A DNA stretch of 64,000 nt from CAILHX01 sp046155285 (lineage in GTDB: Bacteria; Pseudomonadota; Gammaproteobacteria; Burkholderiales; Methylophilaceae): the NCBI GenBank assembly GCA_046155285.1, contig JBJXEA010000026.1, positions 62,001 to 126,000 of the forward strand, given 5' to 3'. Under the pieces are notes generated by a model. It was not told where the DNA came from, did not search any database, and worked only from the letters and a program-made list of their open reading frames with translations. The position numbers were made by a program, and so were the translations under genes. Below are positions 40,873 to 49,935 of the stretch, in pieces (positions within the stretch are counted from its first letter, which is position 1; each line of letters opens with the position of its first letter).

Positions 40873-41925
40873 TTAAGGCCTATCCAAGCTGCCGAGAGAC
40901 TTCGGAAACGTCACAATCCCCCAAGGCAATTGCTTATCTTCAATGCGTTTGGTTACTTCCAGCGAGTTGGTGTCAATCACTACCACTTCATTGGATTTTC
41001 CACAGGCCAGCAGAATATTCTGGTTATCCGGCGTGAAGCTGAAGTGCCAGCAGCGTTCACCAGTAGGAATGTCTTTGATTTTTTCAAAGGTCTTGGCATC
41101 GAATACTTGTAGTGCTTTTTCCTTGTTGGCGGCAACAAAAATGCGCTCGCCTTTGCTATCAAAAGAAACACCGTAAGGTACTTTGCCGGTTGGGACTTCT
41201 TTGATGACTTCAAACTTGCTGTTAAGTACGATCATCTTGTCAGCATATTCCAGCGTGGCTACATAGGTCTTGCCGTCGGGCGATACTTTGATGCCGCGCG
41301 GTCTTTCGCCATATTGTCCGACAGAGATGCTCTTCAACAGTTTGCCGGTTTTCAGGTCATGTACGGTGATGGAGTTGTCGGATTCGTTGGTGACCACGAG
41401 CTTCTTGCCATCTTTGGTAAATTCCAGTCCTTCGGTTTCCGGTTTGCCGATGATTTCTTTAATGACTTTGCCTTTCTTTAGATCAACGATGGCAATGCGG
41501 CCGGGAATTTTATCTTCGTCATCATCTTGTTTGGCGGCTTCAGAACCGGGCGCTGGCGGAGGGCCAGCTTTGGAGCTGGGTTCGTAAGTCACATAAGCCC
41601 GGTTGCCATAAACGCGCACAAATTCGGGATTTTTACCTATCACAATGTGTTTGACTGTGCCAGTGGCGAGTTCGACTACGGAAATGTTGCCGTCATCTTT
41701 ATTTGCGGTTACCAACAACTTGCCGTCCTTCGTCACGCCTATGCCTCGTGGCCCTTTGGCTTGGATGTCTATGCTGTTGGTGGTTTCCATAGTTTCCAAA
41801 TCAATCACGGTGACGGTGCCATCTTGGTTGGAAACGTAGGCTAAGCCTTTGCCAGCGGCGAATGCGCTGGAAATGCTGATGAGGCTGAGAAGCAGTGCGG
41901 ATGCAGTTAGTTTGCTGAATGTCAT
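40873..41925 (-). CDS. Periplasmic YVTN/YncE-like beta-propeller protein
   Basis: A 350-aa protein with a signal peptide (cleavage after SSAFA) and about seven YVTN-type repeats (YVSNQDGTVTVIDLETM, ANKDDGNISVVEL, VTNESDNSITVHDL and others), the fold of YncE and cytochrome d1-like proteins. An acidic Pro/Glu/Asp insertion (about residues 116-140) interrupts one blade. No haem motif is seen. The role is unknown; relatives are periplasmic binding or redox-associated proteins. It lies divergent from trpF. Confidence 0.85.
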   Translation of the reverse strand: MTFSKLTASALLLSLISISSAFAAGKGLAYVSNQDGTVTVIDLETMETTNSIDIQAKGPRGIGVTKDGKLLVTANKDDGNISVVELATGTVKHIVIGKNPEFVRVYGNRAYVTYEPSSKAGPPPAPGSEAAKQDDDEDKIPGRIAIVDLKKGKVIKEIIGKPETEGLEFTKDGKKLVVTNESDNSITVHDLKTGKLLKSISVGQYGERPRGIKVSPDGKTYVATLEYADKMIVLNSKFEVIKEVPTGKVPYGVSFDSKGERIFVAANKEKALQVFDAKTFEKIKDIPTGERCWHFSFTPDNQNILLACGKSNEVVVIDTNSLEVTKRIEDKQLPWGIVTFPKSLGSLDRP

Positions 41926-42060
41926 GTGAATTCTTTCCTTATGAATTGATGATGAGTGGCCGAAGTTTAACGCATATTCTAAGAGCCTAGTGTTGCGGCT
42001 AAGGTTCCCAATCCTCGCCGTTTGCGCTACCCTAGCGCCTCGACTTTGAATTGAGAGCTT

Positions 42061-42684
42061 ATGCGCGTTCGTACCAAAATTTGCGGCATCACTCGTGTGG
42101 AAGATGCCTTAGTTGCCGTGGCTTGTGGCGCTGATGCTATTGGGCTGGTGCTGTTTGCGGATAGCAAGCGCCAAGTGACGCCAGAGCAGGCCGCGAAGAT
42201 TGTCGCCGCATTGCCGCCATTCGTGGACGTGGTGGGGCTGTTCGTGAATGCCGAGGCGGACGAGGTGCGGCGCATCATGCAGACGGTGAACTTAAGTTTG
42301 CTGCAATTTCATGGCGACGAAACGCCGGAGTATTGCAACAGCTTCAACTTCCCTTACGTCAAGGCTATCCGCGTGAGACCGGAACTAAATTTGTTACAAT
42401 ACGCCAAACGATTTAAGGATGCCAAAGCGCTGATGTTTGATGCCTATCAAGAAGGTGTCATGGGCGGCACTGGTAAGACATTCGATTGGAGTTTAATTCC
42501 CAAAAAATTCCCTAAGCCTATCGTGCTGGCAGGGGGATTGAATGACAAAAATGTGCGTGAGGCGATTAAACAAGTGCGACCTTTTGCTGTGGATGTGAGC
42601 GGTGGCGTGGAGCTTGAAAAAGGTATTAAAGACGCACACAAGATTGCAAAATTTATTAAAGCAGTGAGCAAAGAAAACATCTAA
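42061..42684 (+). CDS. trpF: Phosphoribosylanthranilate isomerase
   Basis: A 207-aa TIM-barrel enzyme of tryptophan synthesis. The N-terminal KICGITRVEDAL contains the catalytic Cys; LLQFHGDE has the catalytic Asp region, and LAGGLNDKNV and VDVSGGVE form the phosphate site. Its stop abuts the trpB start exactly, so trpF-trpB-trpA form one operon. Confidence 0.96.
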   Translation: MRVRTKICGITRVEDALVAVACGADAIGLVLFADSKRQVTPEQAAKIVAALPPFVDVVGLFVNAEADEVRRIMQTVNLSLLQFHGDETPEYCNSFNFPYVKAIRVRPELNLLQYAKRFKDAKALMFDAYQEGVMGGTGKTFDWSLIPKKFPKPIVLAGGLNDKNVREAIKQVRPFAVDVSGGVELEKGIKDAHKIAKFIKAVSKENI

Positions 42685-43890
42685 ATGAACAAAATTTATG
42701 ACATGCCCGATGCCAGCGGGCACTTCGGCACTTACGGCGGGCGCTTTGTGGCCGAGACCTTGGTAGAGGCGCTGGATGATCTGCGCGAGATGTACGAAAA
42801 ACATCGCCTAGACCCGCAGTTTTTAGCCGAGTTTGCCCACGACCTCAAACACTATGTAGGCCGTCCCAGTCCGATTTATCACGCCGAGCGTATTTCCAAA
42901 CACGTCGGCGGCGCGCAGATTTATCTAAAGCGCGAAGACCTCAACCATACCGGCGCACACAAGGTGAACAATTGCATAGGCCAAGCTTTGCTGGCCAAAC
43001 GTATGGGAAAACCGCGCGTAATTGCCGAAACCGGCGCAGGCCAACATGGCGTGGCAACGGCCACCGTGGCGGCACGTATGGGCTTGGAGTGCGTTGTGTA
43101 CATGGGTTCGGAGGACGTTAAACGCCAATCGCCTAATGTGTTCCGTATGAAGTTGCTGGGAGCCACCGTGGTGCCCGTAGAATCCGGCTCCAAAACGCTG
43201 AAAGATGCGTTGAACGAAGCCATGCGTGACTGGGTGACCAATGTCGAGAATACGTTCTACATTATCGGTACCGTAGCGGGACCGCATCCTTACCCGATGA
43301 TGGTGCGCGATTTTCAAGCGGTAATTGGCATAGAAGCCAAACAACAAATGCAGGAAATGCTGGGTCGTCAGCCCGATGTGGTGCTGGCTTGCGTAGGTGG
43401 TGGATCTAATGCGATGGGTATTTTCTATCCGTACATTGACGTACCCAACGTACGACTTATTGGTGTTGAGGCGGGTGGTTTTGGCTTGGAAACCGGCAAG
43501 CACGCGGCACCGCTCACAGCGCATAGCCCGGCGGGTGTGTTGCACGGCAATCGCACGCGCTTGATGCAAGACGCTGGGGGACAGATTATCGAGACCCATT
43601 CTATCTCTGCCGGGCTGGATTATCCTGGCGTAGGCCCGGAACACGCGTGGTTACAAGATATCAACCGCGCTGAATATGTGGCTATCAATGATGACGAGGC
43701 GATGGCGGCCTTCCACACTCTGTGTCGTATGGAGGGCATCATTCCTGCGCTGGAGTCCAGTCATGCTTTGGCACACGCCATGAAGATCGCGCCCACAATG
43801 TCCAAGGATGCGGTGCTGTTGGTCAACCTTTCTGGCCGTGGCGATAAAGACATCAATACCGTGGCGAAACTTTCAGGAATAACCCTCTAA
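42685..43890 (+). CDS. trpB: Tryptophan synthase beta subunit
   Basis: A 401-aa PLP enzyme joining indole and serine. The Schiff-base Lys lies in DLNHTGAHKVNN, the ammonia/indole-tunnel region in GAGQHGVATAT, and phosphate binding in GGGSNAMG. Abuts trpF and trpA with no spacer. Confidence 0.97.
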   Translation: MNKIYDMPDASGHFGTYGGRFVAETLVEALDDLREMYEKHRLDPQFLAEFAHDLKHYVGRPSPIYHAERISKHVGGAQIYLKREDLNHTGAHKVNNCIGQALLAKRMGKPRVIAETGAGQHGVATATVAARMGLECVVYMGSEDVKRQSPNVFRMKLLGATVVPVESGSKTLKDALNEAMRDWVTNVENTFYIIGTVAGPHPYPMMVRDFQAVIGIEAKQQMQEMLGRQPDVVLACVGGGSNAMGIFYPYIDVPNVRLIGVEAGGFGLETGKHAAPLTAHSPAGVLHGNRTRLMQDAGGQIIETHSISAGLDYPGVGPEHAWLQDINRAEYVAINDDEAMAAFHTLCRMEGIIPALESSHALAHAMKIAPTMSKDAVLLVNLSGRGDKDINTVAKLSGITL

Positions 43891-44691
43891 ATGTCTCGAA
43901 TCCAAAGCACTTTCGCAACCTTAAAATCTCAAAACAAAAAAGCCCTGATTCCCTACATCACGGCGGGCGATCCTAATCCGCAATTGACCGTGCCGCTGAT
44001 GCACGGTTTGGTGGAAGCGGGCGCAGATATTCTGGAACTGGGCGTGCCGTTTTCTGACCCTATGGCCGATGGGCCGGTGATACAACGCGCCAGCGAGCGG
44101 GCTTTGGCGCACCATGTCAGCTTGACCGACGTGTTGAACTTGGTGGCGGATTTCCGTAAAACCAACCAAACGACACCGGTTGTTTTGATGGGTTACGCTA
44201 ACCCGATTGAGGCGATGGGTGCGGAAAAGTTTGCCAAGCTGGCGCAGGCTGCTGGCGTGGATGGCGCGTTGACTGTGGACTATCCGCCGGAGGAGTGTCA
44301 GGAGTTCGTGGCTTTACTGAGAAAACACCAGCTAGACCCCGTATTTTTGCTGTCGCCGACCTCCAACACGGCGAGGATTGAGGCGATTATTAAGTCCGCT
44401 AGCGGTTTTATCTACTACGTTTCGCTCAAGGGCGTGACCGGTGCCAGCAACTTGGATATTGCCGATGTGGGGAGTAAAGTAGGCCATATTCGCACCATGA
44501 CTGATTTGCCTATAGGCGTGGGTTTTGGTGTGCGCGATGCGGCAACGGCCAAGGCAGTGGCGGCGGTGGCCGATGCCGTGGTCGTGGGCAGTCGTACCGT
44601 CCAGGAAATCGAGAATTCATCCCCTGCGGAAGTGGTGACCAAGGTTAAGCAGTTGATGCAGACTCTGCGCGTGGCAATAGATAGCAACTAA
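43891..44691 (+). CDS. trpA: Tryptophan synthase alpha subunit
   Basis: A 266-aa TIM-barrel enzyme cleaving indole-glycerol phosphate. Catalytic Glu and Asp are in LELGVPFSDPMADGP; YYVSLKGVTG and the GFGVRDA phosphate site are present. It forms the alpha-beta complex with TrpB and is followed 12 bases later by accD. Confidence 0.97.
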   Translation: MSRIQSTFATLKSQNKKALIPYITAGDPNPQLTVPLMHGLVEAGADILELGVPFSDPMADGPVIQRASERALAHHVSLTDVLNLVADFRKTNQTTPVVLMGYANPIEAMGAEKFAKLAQAAGVDGALTVDYPPEECQEFVALLRKHQLDPVFLLSPTSNTARIEAIIKSASGFIYYVSLKGVTGASNLDIADVGSKVGHIRTMTDLPIGVGFGVRDAATAKAVAAVADAVVVGSRTVQEIENSSPAEVVTKVKQLMQTLRVAIDSN

Positions 44692-44703
44692 TTAGGAACT
44701 TTC

Positions 44704-45582
44704 ATGAGTTGGTTACAAAAATTACTTCCACCTAAGATTCAGCGCACCATTGGCGCAGTCAAAAAGGCCGTGCCCGAAGGGCTGTGGAGCAAGTGCGCCA
44801 AGTGTGAATCGGTGCTGTACCGCACCGATTTGGAAAAGAATCAGGAAGTCTGCCCCAAGTGCGGATTTCATAACCGCATCGGTGCCCGCGCCCGACTGGA
44901 GCAGATGTTAGACCCAGAACAGCGCATCGAAATTGGAAAAGAAGTCACGCCACTAGACCCGCTCAAATTCAAGGATCAAAAAAGCTACGCAGAGCGCATC
45001 AAAGCTAGCCAAAAAGACACCGGTGAAACCGATGCGCTGGTGGTGATGCAGGGCTGCATCAATGGCGTGCCTTTAGTGGCGGCGGCGTTTGAGTTCGCTT
45101 TCCAGGGTGGCTCTATGGGTGCGGTGGTGGGCGAACGTTTTGTACGCGGGGTCAATCGCTGCATAGAACAAAAAATCCCCTTCGTGTGTTTCGCCGCCAG
45201 CGGCGGTGCGCGGATGCAGGAAGGCTTGTTTTCGCTGATGCAGATGGCCAAGACCAGCGCGGCGTTGACGGCGCTTTCCCGTGCAAAATTGCCGTTTATC
45301 TCGGTGTTGACCGACCCCACCATGGGTGGCGTTTCCGCCAGTTTTGCTATGTTAGGCGACGTGATTATTGCCGAACCAGGGGCTTTGATAGGCTTTGCCG
45401 GGCCGCGTGTCATCGAGCAAACCGTGCGTGAAACTTTGCCGGATGGCTTTCAGCGTGCCGAGTTTCTGCTCGACCACGGCGCAGTGGATATGATCGTGGA
45501 TAGGCGCGAAATGCGCGACAAACTGAGCGGTCTCCTTTCCAGTCTGATGCGCCTGCCTTTGCCAGCGGCCAAGAATGCCTGA
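44704..45582 (+). CDS. accD: Acetyl-CoA carboxylase carboxyltransferase beta subunit
   Basis: A 292-aa subunit making malonyl-CoA. The N-terminal zinc ribbon uses CAKC (about 31-34) and CPKC (about 50-53). The crotonase-like domain shows ASGGARMQEG and DPTMGGVSASFA. It overlaps folC by 8 bases. Confidence 0.96.
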   Translation: MSWLQKLLPPKIQRTIGAVKKAVPEGLWSKCAKCESVLYRTDLEKNQEVCPKCGFHNRIGARARLEQMLDPEQRIEIGKEVTPLDPLKFKDQKSYAERIKASQKDTGETDALVVMQGCINGVPLVAAAFEFAFQGGSMGAVVGERFVRGVNRCIEQKIPFVCFAASGGARMQEGLFSLMQMAKTSAALTALSRAKLPFISVLTDPTMGGVSASFAMLGDVIIAEPGALIGFAGPRVIEQTVRETLPDGFQRAEFLLDHGAVDMIVDRREMRDKLSGLLSSLMRLPLPAAKNA

Positions 45583-46858
45583 TTCTTCCAAGCAGCCAGC
45601 TGATTTAGCAAGCTGGCTGACTTACCTAGAAAAGCTCCATCCCAAGTCTATCGCCATGGGCTTGGCGCGCGTCAATCAAGTCAAGCAGCGTCTCGGATTA
45701 ACTCCTAATTTCATCATCATCACCGTCGCCGGCACTAATGGCAAAGGCTCTACCTGCGCCATGTTGGAGCGCATATTGCTAGCGGCGGGTTATCGCGTGG
45801 GGTGTTACACCTCGCCGCATTTATTGGAGTACAACGAACGCGTGCGGGTGGATTGCGTAGAAGCTAGCGATGCCGAACTTTGCCGTGCTTTTGCCGCAGT
45901 GGAAGCGGCGCGCGGCGACACGATGTTGACCTATTTTGAGTTCGGAACTTTGGCTGCGATGTGGCATTTTTGCCAAAATGAGATTCAAGCCGCAGTTCTG
46001 GAAGTAGGGCTGGGAGGCAGATTGGATGCGGTGAATGCCTTTGATGCCGATTGTGCCGTCATCACTGGTATAGACCTCGACCACATGGAGTATCTGGGCG
46101 ATACACGGGAGGCTATTGGCTTTGAGAAGGCTGGCGTGTATCGCCAAGGCGTGCCGGCAATTTGCGGTGATAGCGAGCCACCAATAACCGTGCCGCAACA
46201 CGCGTCGAAAATTCACGCGGATTATCGCCAGATAGGCAAGGACTTTGGTTTTCAGCAGCATGCTGGTGACTGGGATTATTGGTCAGAAAATGAGCGTATT
46301 GAACAGCTTCCGATTCCCGTGTTGGCGGGCAATTTCCAATTGCACAACGCGGCGAGTGCAGTTGCCGCATTAAGATCACTCCATCATCGCCTACCTGTCA
46401 CTGAGGCCGCCATGCGCCAAGGCTTGGAAGCGGTGGTGTTGGCGGGGCGTTTTCAAACCGTGCAGCACAAGCCTAAAGTTATTGTGGATGTTGCGCATAA
46501 TCCGCAAGCGGCGCGAGGCTTGGCAGAAAACCTGCGTCAAACGCCGTGCTCAGGGCGCACCTTGGCGGTGTTTGCTATGCTTTCGGACAAGGATGTTAGC
46601 GGAGTGATTGCCGTTCTGGGCGATGAAGTAGATGCATGGTATGTGGCAGGCATAGACGCGCCGCGTGGGGCATCATGTAAGGAATTGGCGGCGCTGTTGC
46701 TAGGTCAATTGTCCGAGACGGAGATTTTTACTTGTTCCAATGTGGCCGAAGCACTCGTGCAAGCCTGTTGCAGTGCAAGCGAAAATGATAGAATCATTGC
46801 GTTCGGATCGTTTTATACCGTGGCGGATGCGCTCCGCGCTTTTTGCCCTCCTACATAG
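45575..46858 (+). CDS. folC: Dihydrofolate synthase/folylpolyglutamate synthase
   Basis: A 427-aa Mur-ligase-type enzyme that adds glutamate to folates. The ATP P-loop is VAGTNGKGSTCAML; LEVGLGGRLDAVN and VDVAHNPQAA are family blocks. It is translationally coupled to accD and followed by a SPOR protein gene, the usual order in this lineage. Confidence 0.95.
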   Translation: MPDSSKQPADLASWLTYLEKLHPKSIAMGLARVNQVKQRLGLTPNFIIITVAGTNGKGSTCAMLERILLAAGYRVGCYTSPHLLEYNERVRVDCVEASDAELCRAFAAVEAARGDTMLTYFEFGTLAAMWHFCQNEIQAAVLEVGLGGRLDAVNAFDADCAVITGIDLDHMEYLGDTREAIGFEKAGVYRQGVPAICGDSEPPITVPQHASKIHADYRQIGKDFGFQQHAGDWDYWSENERIEQLPIPVLAGNFQLHNAASAVAALRSLHHRLPVTEAAMRQGLEAVVLAGRFQTVQHKPKVIVDVAHNPQAARGLAENLRQTPCSGRTLAVFAMLSDKDVSGVIAVLGDEVDAWYVAGIDAPRGASCKELAALLLGQLSETEIFTCSNVAEALVQACCSASENDRIIAFGSFYTVADALRAFCPPT

Positions 46859-46867
46859 GCGTTGATA

Positions 46868-47527
46868 ATGGCTACTGAGCAACTGACCGATCAGGAAAAA
46901 CTATTTAGAGTACGCGCCCGCCGTCGTCTGATTGGAGCAGTGGCCTTGGTGCTGCTGATGCTCACCATTCTACCTATGCTGCTGGATGACCGCAGCAATC
47001 AAAAAATGCCTGCTTCAGACGTGGCGATTAGCATTCCTAGCCAAGACGATGGTAACTTTTCTTCCAAAATTGTCCCTGCAACACCCGCCCCAGCTGAGGT
47101 TGCCGCGCAGCCAGAATCTATGCAGAACCCGGTAGAATCACCCGCCGAAGTGAAGCCGCCTGCGGTTGAAACCAAGCCTGTCGTTGAAGCAAAACCAGAA
47201 GCGCCAGTCAGCAAGCCCAAGCCAGAACCCACCGCAAAACCCCCAGAAAAAACTGTAGAAAAAGTCGCCGTAGAAAAATCTGCCGAAGCCAGGAAGGTTG
47301 GCGTGTCGGTGCAAGTGGGTGTGATTTCCGAAGGCGAAAAAGTCAAACAAGTTATCAGCAAGATTGAAGGTTTGGGTCTCAAAGCCAACACCGAAAACTT
47401 GAATACGCCTACTGGCGTTAAAGTGCGTATCCGCAGCGGCCCTTATCCCAACAAAGAAGAAGCCGAAAAAGCGCTGGAAACCTTGAAATCAGCAGGTTTC
47501 AAACCCATATTGGTGATGCATAAATGA
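46868..47527 (+). CDS. SPOR-domain membrane protein
   Basis: A 219-aa inner-membrane protein: short cytoplasmic N-terminus with Arg-rich patch, transmembrane helix (about 18-38), long Pro/Lys/Glu-rich linker, and a C-terminal SPOR domain (about 145-219) that binds denuded septal peptidoglycan glycans. Start ATG 46868 is preferred to TTG 46862. Similar proteins (DedD-like) help cell division. Its stop overlaps cvpA (ATGA at 47524). Confidence 0.88.
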   Translation: MATEQLTDQEKLFRVRARRRLIGAVALVLLMLTILPMLLDDRSNQKMPASDVAISIPSQDDGNFSSKIVPATPAPAEVAAQPESMQNPVESPAEVKPPAVETKPVVEAKPEAPVSKPKPEPTAKPPEKTVEKVAVEKSAEARKVGVSVQVGVISEGEKVKQVISKIEGLGLKANTENLNTPTGVKVRIRSGPYPNKEEAEKALETLKSAGFKPILVMHK

Positions 47528-48012
47528 CGGTTTTTGATTATGCCGTACTGGGCATAATAGGCATTTCGGTTCTGTTAAGTTTGATGCGTGGTTTTGTACG
47601 CGAGGCTTTGGGGCTGGTGGGGTGGATTGCCTCAGCCTGGATAGCCAAGACCTACGCGGTGCAAGTGGCGGCGATGTTGCCCGCCGGTATCCCAAACGAT
47701 AATCTGCGCTTACTGGCGGGATTTTTAGCGGTATTCTTAGGTGTGTTGGTGGCCGCTAGTCTGCTGTCAGTGGCTTTGAGCGATGTTGTTAAGCGCGTGG
47801 GTTTGAGCACTGTGGATCGCGGCTTGGGGCTGCTGTTTGGCATTGCGCGGGGTTTGCTGATTGTGGGGGTCGCTATGTTGATGGCGGCACTGACTGAATT
47901 ACCGCAGCACCCAGAATGGAAAAACGCCATGCTCAGCCCTCCTTTGGAGGCAATGGTGATGGCCGCCATGCCTTGGCTGCCACAAGACTTTGTGAAGCAT
48001 GTGAAATTTTAG
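47524..48012 (+). CDS. cvpA: CvpA family membrane protein
   Basis: A 162-aa protein with four hydrophobic helices; the opening FDYAVLGIIGISVLLSLMRG and the LVGWIASAWIAK segment are typical of CvpA, needed for colicin V production and envelope integrity in relatives. The cvpA-purF order is widely conserved. Confidence 0.92.
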   Translation: MTVFDYAVLGIIGISVLLSLMRGFVREALGLVGWIASAWIAKTYAVQVAAMLPAGIPNDNLRLLAGFLAVFLGVLVAASLLSVALSDVVKRVGLSTVDRGLGLLFGIARGLLIVGVAMLMAALTELPQHPEWKNAMLSPPLEAMVMAAMPWLPQDFVKHVKF

Positions 48013-48033
48013 TGTGAATTATCCACTGATATT

Positions 48034-48137
48034 CTCCTCCCCCTAGCAGGGGGAGGGCTAGGCTGGGGGTTGAAAGTGTCGTGTATGCATAAGCTCCTTA
48101 CCCCCATCCCAACCTTCCCCCGCAGAGGGTGAAGGAG
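48034..48137. repeat. Palindromic repeat between cvpA and purF
   Basis: Two nested C-rich/G-rich hairpins, beginning CTCCTCCCCCT-agc-AGGGGGAGG and ending CCTTCCCCCGCAGAGGGTGAAGGAG, are inverted relative to each other across a 24-base centre. This belongs to the common REP/MITE-like spacer repeats. Confidence 0.7.
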
Positions 48138-48166
48138 TAAAAGTTTGAGTTTATAGAGGCTCTTGT

Positions 48167-49702
48167 ATGTGCGGAATTATCGGCATCGTAGGTAAGGCAC
48201 CAGTTAACCAGCAGTTGTACGATGGCTTGCTGGTGTTGCAACATCGCGGCCAAGACGCGGCGGGGATTGTCACCTGCGACGGCGACACTTTCTTCATGCA
48301 CAAGAACAACGGGTTGGTGCAAGACGTGTTCCAAACTCGCCACATGCGCGGGTTGATTGGCAATGCCGGCATCGCCCATGTACGTTATCCCACGGCGGGG
48401 TCATCCTCCGCCGCGGAAGCGCAACCGTTCTACGTTAATTCGCCATTCGGCATCGTGCTGGGTCACAACGGCAACCTCACCAACTCTGTACAGTTGAAAG
48501 AGGAAATGTTCAATCAGGATTTACGCCACATCAACACCACCTCTGATTCCGAAGTGCTGCTGAATGTTCTGGCACACGAAATTGAGCAGTCCGCCCCCAG
48601 CGTGGCGCTGGATAACGATACTATTTTTAACGCCGTGACCAACGTACATCGCCGTTGCAAGGGCGCTTACGCCGTGGTGGCGATGATTGCAGGTTATGGC
48701 CTGCTGGCTTTCCGCGATCCGCACGGGATTCGTCCCTTGGTGATTGGCCGTGCCGAAACCGAAAAAGGTACGGAATACGCGATTGCTTCCGAAAGTGTGG
48801 CGCTGGACGTACTGGGCTTCAAGCTGGTGCGTGACGTTGCACCGGGCGAGGCCGTGTTCATTGATATGGATGGACATTTTTATTCTAAGCAATGCGCCGA
48901 AAATGCTACGCTCACGCCTTGCATTTTTGAGTATGTTTATCTGGCAAGGCCGGATTCGGTGATAGACGGCATTTCCGTGTATCAAACCCGTTTGCATATG
49001 GGCGAAAGTCTGGCCGAAAAAATCCACCGCGAATGGCAGCATCACGATATAGACGTGGTGATCCCCATCCCCGACACTAGCCGCCCCAGCGCTTTGCAAA
49101 TGGCTAATGCGCTCAATCTTACCTATCGCGAAGGTTTCATCAAAAACCGCTACATAGGCCGTACTTTCATCATGCCGGGGCAATCGCAACGCCAAAAATC
49201 GGTGCGACAAAAACTCAATCCTATCGGCATGGAATTCAAAGGTAAAAACGTGTTGTTGGTGGATGACTCCATCGTGCGCGGCACCACTTCTGAACGCATC
49301 GTGCAGATGGCGCGAGAAGCCGGAGCGAATAAAGTGTTTTTTGCCTCAGCGGCACCACCGGTGCGCTTTCCCAATGTGTATGGCATAGATATGCCGAGCC
49401 GCGATGAGCTGCTGGCAACGGGTAGAACTGACGAGCAAATTTGTCGCGCGATTGGTGCTGATGGCTTGATTTATCAGGAATTGCCGGACTTGGTACGCGA
49501 CGTGCGTTTGGGCAATCCAGACATCATGCGCTTTGATTGCTCTTGTTTTGATGGCGATTACGTCACCGGCGACGTAGATGCCGCGTATCTGGCGGTGATT
49601 GAAGCGGCGCGGCGCGATGGGGTCAAATTCCAGAAGCCATCCAACTCAGCGACGCAACTGGATTTGAATCTGGTGGGCGTGGAAGAAGAAGAATTTAGTT
49701 AA
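48167..49702 (+). CDS. purF: Amidophosphoribosyltransferase
   Basis: A 511-aa enzyme for the first step of purine synthesis. Cys2 of MCGIIGIVG is the glutaminase nucleophile; the PRPP-binding loop is VLLVDDSIVRGTTS. C-terminal CSCFDGDYVTGDV is typical of betaproteobacterial PurF. Confidence 0.97.
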   Translation: MCGIIGIVGKAPVNQQLYDGLLVLQHRGQDAAGIVTCDGDTFFMHKNNGLVQDVFQTRHMRGLIGNAGIAHVRYPTAGSSSAAEAQPFYVNSPFGIVLGHNGNLTNSVQLKEEMFNQDLRHINTTSDSEVLLNVLAHEIEQSAPSVALDNDTIFNAVTNVHRRCKGAYAVVAMIAGYGLLAFRDPHGIRPLVIGRAETEKGTEYAIASESVALDVLGFKLVRDVAPGEAVFIDMDGHFYSKQCAENATLTPCIFEYVYLARPDSVIDGISVYQTRLHMGESLAEKIHREWQHHDIDVVIPIPDTSRPSALQMANALNLTYREGFIKNRYIGRTFIMPGQSQRQKSVRQKLNPIGMEFKGKNVLLVDDSIVRGTTSERIVQMAREAGANKVFFASAAPPVRFPNVYGIDMPSRDELLATGRTDEQICRAIGADGLIYQELPDLVRDVRLGNPDIMRFDCSCFDGDYVTGDVDAAYLAVIEAARRDGVKFQKPSNSATQLDLNLVGVEEEEFS

Positions 49703-49865
49703 TCTAGGAACGCCGCGCCTTGGCGCGATGAAGTATCAATCGGGGCGAGGGCGCCCCTCCTACATTTGACAAAGCACCCCGACCGGACTATCTTCCGCAC
49801 TGCGCCGATTTGAGATAACACTCTGCTTGCGGGCGCGTTAAAAATACAGCTAAAGTGAGCCGACA

Positions 49866-49894
49866 AAGCCCGTTTTAGCAGAACGGGCTTTTTT
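49866..49894 (+). terminator. Rho-independent terminator after purF
   Basis: Stem AAGCCCGTT/AACGGGCTT around TTAGCAG is followed by TTTT. The 233-base purF-metZ spacer also holds two short GC-rich hairpins; no gene is seen there. Confidence 0.85.
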
Positions 49895-49935
49895 GTTGCC
49901 CGTTATTTGATGAGGACCGTTTTGCGAGGACAATC

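Noticed and set aside
49703..49935. SAM riboswitch upstream of metZ
   Set aside because: Only a terminator and short GC-rich hairpins are visible; no conserved SAM-aptamer core was recognised.
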